From the NCBI GenBank assembly GCA_907163375.1, contig CAJQUW010006815.1:62001-126000 (forward strand): a DNA stretch of 64,000 nucleotides. Reading direction: 5' to 3'. Below the pieces are notes generated by a model. It saw only the letters and a list, made by a program, of their open reading frames with translations. It ran no database searches and was not told the DNA's origin. The stretch comes from Prostheceraeus crozeri. Taxonomy: Eukaryota > Platyhelminthes > Polycladida > Euryleptidae. The translations under genes were made by a program, and so were the position numbers. Below are positions 61,976 through 64,000 of the stretch, one piece after another. Position 1 is the stretch's first letter. Each line of letters opens with the position of its first letter.

Positions 61976-62385
61976 CCGTCATCACATCGACGCCTCCAAA
62001 TTTTGATTGACACATCAATTCAAGCGAAACTGCACATGTAGAATGTTTAACTGATCTTAATTCATAATCAAAAGTCCCTTAATTAATGCTCATTGATTTT
62101 GTACAATTTTTCTTGGAAAATGCCATATTTTCTGTAAAAAAGTGACCACAATTCGTCATCACATCGACGGCTGCTAATTGTGATCACCTAACCAGAAGAA
62201 ATGCTCAATCGATCTAATATTTCCATGATAAATAGCCTCCCCTAAGACTTCCATAATGGCATAATTGTATTTGTCATTCGACCCTTCGACTTTTTCAACT
62301 TTTGCTCTGTGCTTCGAAAATAGCACAAACCGTCATCATATCAACGCCGTCGAAATGATGATTTTCAGCGTCGATGTGATGATGG
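61976..62385. mobile_element. Small element with 18-bp terminal inverted repeats
   Basis: CCGTCATCACATCGACGC at 61976 and its one-mismatch complement GCGTCGATGTGATGATGG at 62368-62385. The same word recurs internally (about 62152 and 62332) and again at 63885-63920. No coding capacity; MITE-like. Confidence 0.5.
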
Positions 62386-62389
62386 AAAC

Positions 62390-64000
62390 TTAACTTCACC
62401 CTTTAATCTAAATTACTTGACATAATATCCTTGGACGATACTTGATGTACCAACGACACAAATATCTCATGTGTGTACCGACTGGAAAAGTAAGGCGCCG
62501 ATTGCCCTGTTATACACACAACATAATTTATAATAATTCCAACACCCTGCGAATATCTTTTTCATGCTGTACTCAAATGCCATAGACCTAACGTTGGATT
62601 TTCTCAATCAGTTTAGCAGCATTTTGATGCTGTGGATTAAATGTCATTGGTCTGGTGATTGTCATTTAAGGATCACGATGACGTGGTGGCAAAATAGTAG
62701 AGTAGGCTATGGCAATATGAAGCATGGCGATAAGCTTGAGCTTGAGCATTGCACATTATGGCTACATTATGAAAAGCATTTGTGTATATGTTAGGCCTAT
62801 ATGTACACGCACATGTCTTGGTGTATGGTTTTGGAGAGGCCTAGACCTTTCATGGAAGCAGATGTCTCATCAAGCATACTTCAATTCAAGTCTTTATTGA
62901 TTACCTATCACATTATTTGAGAAAATGTCAACAATTTTGTTGTCGGCAGAGCTTTGATGAATTTTATACGTTGAATGATGTGTAGGCCTGTCACGAGGCC
63001 TACTTATAAAGCAATCACGCTAAAAATAATGCATGGGACACAGGCTACTAAGACAAACCCTGAACAAAACCTGAAATCCAACAATAAAGCAGCCGAAAAT
63101 TGGTCGTAAAAAACCCTAAGTTTATTCGATAAACTAATAACGCAAAACTCATTTTCATTCTAAATTAATTGTCGCGTAAACCGCATGATAAGAGGATATT
63201 CGAAGTCGATGTAGCTTAAATGTATCCCACCTATATTTTAGTCATAGCACTTATTCATGCATGCTCATCCTAAAATAAGGCTTAAAACATGCATAAACCC
63301 ATAACTTTAAAACTCAAACTTCAAAAATATAACTGTCAAAAGAATCTCCGGTGCGACAACTTCCTTAAATCCTATAAATAGGCCTATGATTAATTGGATA
63401 TGTACTGCAAATTCATTGTCAAGCATGCATGCAAGCATGCCGGCATAAATCTACGTAAGGGATGAGACCAGTGGAGACAGTTGTGTCCCCTCTATTTGAC
63501 ATTCATTTTATTATAGTTGACTATTTCAAGTAAGCCTATTCTAGGCCTACTCCAATTCATGACGCTGTAATGTGAATATAAGAGAATAACCACAAAGTAT
63601 GCAAGTTAATGCATTGATGATGATTTCAGCTATTAACTCTTGCCATAGAATCAGTATATTATGGTAGCTAGAAACATTCTCGAAATTTGAATTTAGAATC
63701 GTGTCTATTGCAGGCTAATTAGGCCTACTTACATTGCACCATAGGTCTAGATTGGAAGCTTTTGAATTCATCGTGAATGTTTCGAGATGTCAAATTGTAA
63801 GTACATGTCCTCAGCACAACCATTGAAGTAGAAAAAATGAATAAAAGCATGCGTATATGGATGGATATCTATTAACTTTCGGTCATCACCGACGCATCAG
63901 CGTTATCACATCGACGCTCTGATATCAGAAACTCGGATATAGATCTCCTAATAGTAATTAGATTGTGGTTTAGCACACATCATGTATCTTACAAGAACCA
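62390..64000. other. Right end of window; no gene recognised
   Basis: AT-rich with several AGGCCTA words. The ORF at 62564-62794 has no recognisable domain. A further CATCACATCGACG-type word lies at about 63902-63915. Confidence 0.4.

Noticed and set aside
61976..63920. CRISPR-like spaced repeats
   Set aside because: Copies are few, irregularly spaced and in both orientations; an element-end explanation fits better.

Overview
This is eukaryotic, animal-type genomic DNA. It has a split gene with clean GT/AG splice sites, a vitamin K-dependent carboxylase homologue and a dense load of metazoan transposons. A marine invertebrate is likely, but the species cannot be fixed from sequence alone. 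There is no bacterial gene organisation, and I saw no rRNA, tRNA or CRISPR.

Layout. (1) 1-16168: four minus-strand coding exons of a sperm-tail PG-rich-repeat gene (CIMAP2, formerly LEXM) with mutually compatible splice phases. An intronless GGCX-like ORF lies in its first intron on the opposite strand. Introns carry LINE scraps and a hAT remnant. (2) 16169-24825: no recognisable host gene; short non-autonomous elements, including a near-perfect 120-bp palindrome. (3) 24830-27105: an apparently intact piggyBac element with TTAA target duplications. (4) about 28200-53020: a minus-strand CR1/Jockey-type LINE whose ORF2 is split by a 20.46-kb Polinton/adintovirus-like element. (5) 53870-58666: a second LINE remnant, split by a 4.1-kb DNA transposon with 340-bp inverted repeats and a decayed transposase I cannot classify. 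(6) 58859-64000: palindromes, inverted repeats and non-autonomous elements.

The centrepiece is the Polinton-like element, 30930-51390. It is bounded by an exact 6-bp duplication (GTCACC), begins AG and ends CT, has terminal inverted repeats of about 0.9 kb, and would leave the LINE ORF2 reading frame intact if removed. It encodes an adenain-like protease, a parvovirus-type PLA2 domain fused to a retroviral-type integrase, a putative major capsid protein, a penton-like minor capsid protein, two membrane-active-looking virion proteins, a phage-fibre-like coiled-coil protein, a zinc-finger protein, two P-loop ATPases, a protein-primed type B DNA polymerase and several unknowns. The leftward block (34118-39443) is mostly virion and integration functions; the rightward block (39529-49762) is replication, packaging and penton. 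Four rightward genes carry a frameshift, while the leftward block is open.

The most unusual observation is a family of short GC-rich hairpin sequences scattered through this AT-rich element. They lie between genes and also inside genes, and three genic copies are read in the same frame (Arg-Ala-Ser-Pro). One copy in the polymerase gene sits beside a duplicated segment that lacks exactly those 30 nt, a natural filled/empty-site pair resembling Rickettsia palindromic elements.
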